A program made the position numbers and the translations under genes. From Aulosira sp. FACHB-615 (GTDB taxonomy: Bacteria > Cyanobacteriota > Cyanobacteriia > Cyanobacteriales > Nostocaceae), in the NCBI RefSeq assembly GCF_014698045.1, contig NZ_JACJSE010000027.1, forward strand, positions 1 through 64,000: a stretch of 64,000 bases of DNA. Reading direction: 5' to 3'. Every line of letters begins with the position of its first letter. Within the stretch, counting starts at the first letter, position 1. The notes below the pieces were generated by a model. It did no database searches and was not told the DNA's origin. It saw nothing but the letters and a program-made list of their open reading frames with translations. Of this stretch, positions 61,999-64,000 are shown piece after piece.

Positions 61999-62475
61999 AT
62001 GAAACTCTTTACATCTCTGAAAAATCTTGTGGCTTACTCACTGGTATTGCTAGTTACAGTTTGCGGTTTGTTGTTAACACCACCTAACGCTCTTGCTGTT
62101 TCTGTAGACTTTGGAGCTACACAGTATCTTGCCTTTGATGCTGGTACACAAACTCAAGATGTTGATGCTGCGATCGCATCTTACAGAAGCTTAAAGGGCA
62201 AAGTTTCCAAAAATGAAACCCTGACAACAGATGAAGTCAAAGGCGCTTTAGGGGTTATTAACGCAAAAATTAATGCCGCAGTACAAGAAAAGAAAGATGT
62301 TTTAGCAGCTGATCCAAGTGCATCAACTGAAAGTTTTGATTCATCAATTGCCTCTTACAGAAGCTTGAAGGGCAAAGTTTCCAAAAATGAAACCCTGACA
62401 ATTGATGAAACCAAAGATGTATTAAAAGCTATTAATTCCAAAATTAATGCTCTAGTGCAAGAAAAGAAAGCTTAG
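61999..62475 (+). CDS. Secreted protein with duplicated 58-residue unit
   Basis: A 158-residue protein with a signal peptide (hydrophobic about 12-28, cut near ALA). The mature part holds two copies of a 58-residue unit (period 174 bp), each containing SYRSLKGKVSKNETLT. The units are nearly identical at DNA level over about 60 bp. Predicted helical, with no recognised domain; probably exported and structural. Function unknown. Confidence 0.8.
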   Translation: MKLFTSLKNLVAYSLVLLVTVCGLLLTPPNALAVSVDFGATQYLAFDAGTQTQDVDAAIASYRSLKGKVSKNETLTTDEVKGALGVINAKINAAVQEKKDVLAADPSASTESFDSSIASYRSLKGKVSKNETLTIDETKDVLKAINSKINALVQEKKA

Positions 62476-62811
62476 TCAACAACTAAATAATTGATTGGTG
62501 CATAAATGCCCATCTATTTTTAGTCTATCGGGTGAGTTAGGATAGTCAAAATTTGCTTAACTCAATATCCACAATACCTGCTTTTAACTCACCTGATATG
62601 ATACTTGTAGTGTAATGCTATAAAAGGTATTAATGAGAGTTAGCCTGCGTAAGCAGGCTTTGTTCGTATAGTCCCAGACTTCCTGCTTGGTATCAATCAA
62701 CAGTCTTCGCCACACAAGTAAATTACCCAGACTGATTTGGGCAATATTAATACTAAGAATATCGCAATTTACTTGTTTTCCCTCTTTTAACTGGGCTGGA
62801 GATTAATCACT
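62476..62811. other. Intergenic region upstream of PAS sensor
   Basis: No gene. Holds the hairpin at 62642-62659 and an imperfect repeat ATAATACTTGTAGTGTAATG. Confidence 0.55.
62642..62665 (+). terminator. GNRA-loop terminator hairpin
   Basis: AGCCTGC (62642-62648), tetraloop GTAA, GCAGGCT (62653-62659), then TTGTTCG. It lies 167 bp after the secreted-repeat gene and probably ends its transcript. Confidence 0.65.
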
Positions 62812-64000
62812 ATGTTGCTTGAATCTAAGTATCAAGAGCTACCAACTTGTTGTCAGCAGCGAGATCATCTCATAACAGATTTAGAGAATACACAAAAATC
62901 ACTTCAAGATACTCAGCAGAAATTATTTGCGTTGGTTGAGTATCATCCGTTAGGAATTATTCAATGGAATATAGATTTTGAGGTTTTAGACTGGAATCCG
63001 GCGGCTGAACGTATCTTTGGGTACAGTAAATCAGATGTACTCAATGTTCATATTGGAGAAATTCTCTTACCTAGTATTCCTAGAGAAGATGTCAATCAGT
63101 TAATGACTGCATTAATCAAACAACATGGAGGAAATTACTGTACTAATAATAATTTCACGAAAGATGGCAAAATGATTACTTGCGAGTGGCATCACACTCC
63201 TGTAGTGGATTGTCAAGGAAATGTGACTGGTGTTTTGTCTATCGTTGAAGATATTACAAGTCATAAAAATACTTATGTTACTGCCCACCAACAAGCAGAA
63301 ATCACTCTCAAAAAATCCCTGAAAGAATTAGCAGATATCAAATTCGCTTTAGACCAATCATCGATTATTGCCGTAACTAACAATAAAGGGATGATTGAAT
63401 ATGTGAATGATAATTTTTGTCAAATCTCTCAATATCAACCAGCAGAACTAATCGGCAAAACCCATAGAATTATCAATTCTGGCTATCACTCCCAAGAGTT
63501 CTTTCAAGAGATGTGGTTAACTATTAGCCAGGGAAGGGTATGGAAAGGAGAAGTTAAAAATTTGGCAAAGGATGGCACATATTATTGGGTAGATACAACA
63601 ATTGTACCTGTTTTAGATGAGCAAGGTAAACCCCAGCAATATGTAGCTATTCGTAATGATATTACTGCGCGTAAACAAACAGAAATCACGCTCAAAAAAT
63701 CGCTCAAAGAAGTAGCAGATATCAAATTTGCTTTAGATCAATCATCAATTGTTGCGGTAACTAACAATAAAGGGATGATTGAATATGTGAATGATAAGTT
63801 TTGTCAAATTTCCCAATATCAACCAGCAGAACTAATTGGGAAAACCCATAGAATTATCAATTCTGGCTATCATTCCCAAGAGTTTTTTCAAGAGATGTGG
63901 TTCACTATTAGCCAGGGGAAAGTCTGGAAAGGCGAAGTGAAAAATTTAGCTAAGGATGGCACTTATTATTGGGTAGATACGACAATTGTGCCTTTGTTAG
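62812..64000 (+). CDS. Multi-PAS sensor protein, 3' truncated by window end
   Basis: An open frame from ATG 62812 runs out of the window (at least 396 codons). After a short coiled coil it encodes a PAS domain (about 40-150, LFALVEYHPLGIIQWNIDFEVLDWNPAAERIFGY) and two further PAS/PAC units that are almost identical copies (period 128 residues, 384 bp): SLKE(L/V)ADIKFALDQSSI(I/V)AVTNNKGMIEYVND and NLAKDGTYYWVDTTIVP. The repeat of the ITARKQTEITLKKSLKE linker marks the boundary. A histidine kinase, cyclase or other output domain should follow beyond the window. Confidence 0.9.
   Translation, partial: MLLESKYQELPTCCQQRDHLITDLENTQKSLQDTQQKLFALVEYHPLGIIQWNIDFEVLDWNPAAERIFGYSKSDVLNVHIGEILLPSIPREDVNQLMTALIKQHGGNYCTNNNFTKDGKMITCEWHHTPVVDCQGNVTGVLSIVEDITSHKNTYVTAHQQAEITLKKSLKELADIKFALDQSSIIAVTNNKGMIEYVNDNFCQISQYQPAELIGKTHRIINSGYHSQEFFQEMWLTISQGRVWKGEVKNLAKDGTYYWVDTTIVPVLDEQGKPQQYVAIRNDITARKQTEITLKKSLKEVADIKFALDQSSIVAVTNNKGMIEYVNDKFCQISQYQPAELIGKTHRIINSGYHSQEFFQEMWFTISQGKVWKGEVKNLAKDGTYYWVDTTIVPLL

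Overview
The window is chromosomal DNA of a filamentous, probably heterocyst-forming cyanobacterium of the Nostoc/Anabaena type. Evidence: dense GCGATCGC (HIP1) octamers; cytochrome b6f (petB, petD), NDH-1 (ndhF1), a phycobiliprotein lyase, PAM68 and CtpA; a DevH-type regulator next to an RbcR/PacR-type LysR regulator, an NnrU protein, a thioredoxin and ndhF1, an order I recall from Anabaena PCC 7120; and intergenic short tandem repeats (7- and 9-bp units) and palindromes typical of heterocystous genomes.

Layout. 1-2284 is the end of an integrated element: a zinc-ribbon mini-protein, a tyrosine recombinase, three small unknown ORFs, then a 3' tRNA-Thr(CGT) fragment that looks like the displaced half of an attachment site. 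2285-11241 is core chromosome: M42 peptidase, class II aldolase, GDSL esterase, SLH lipoprotein, DAHP synthase, rpsO-PAM68, an orphan PhnD-like binding protein with a small membrane protein, and a DUF1499 protein. 11855-17532 is a nitric-oxide/redox signalling operon: H-NOX, a HNOBA-PAS-PAS-GAF hybrid histidine kinase with two receivers and an HPt, and a receiver-PP2C phosphatase. 18015-24918 holds a broken sugar transferase, a TPR protein, an HdeD-like membrane protein, a lipoprotein and three DUF2382/PRC-barrel stress-type genes.

25122-28435 is a tight three-gene operon (DUF262 protein, DUF3696-type AAA ATPase, and a protein of unknown family). It is the best candidate here for an undescribed, perhaps defensive, system. 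28673-40462 returns to housekeeping: metF, trpS, a DsbA-like protein, a glycosyltransferase, an RsbW-like kinase, petD-petB divergent from ctpA, an MBL protein and a site-2 protease. 40592-50135 has a RelE-type toxin pair, a CpcS-type lyase, a HEAT protein, a CAP protein, an FHA-GGDEF-EAL protein, a GNAT enzyme, ComF, a PPC protein, a HAD phosphatase and a candidate Yfr1-like small RNA. 50136-60567 has an ArgS-tail paralogue, devH with a possible NtcA site, a phosphate-binding protein, a zinc-ribbon Ser/Thr kinase, a LysR regulator, NnrU, thioredoxin and ndhF1. 60679-64000 has a VapC-like toxin pair, a secreted protein with an internal duplication and the start of a multi-PAS sensor whose PAS units are recently duplicated.

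Intergenic DNA contains at least two families of small inverted-repeat (MITE-like) elements, one with AGGACTTACGCA ends, plus palindromes that in places serve as terminators. No complete tRNA, rRNA, CRISPR array or transposase gene was seen.
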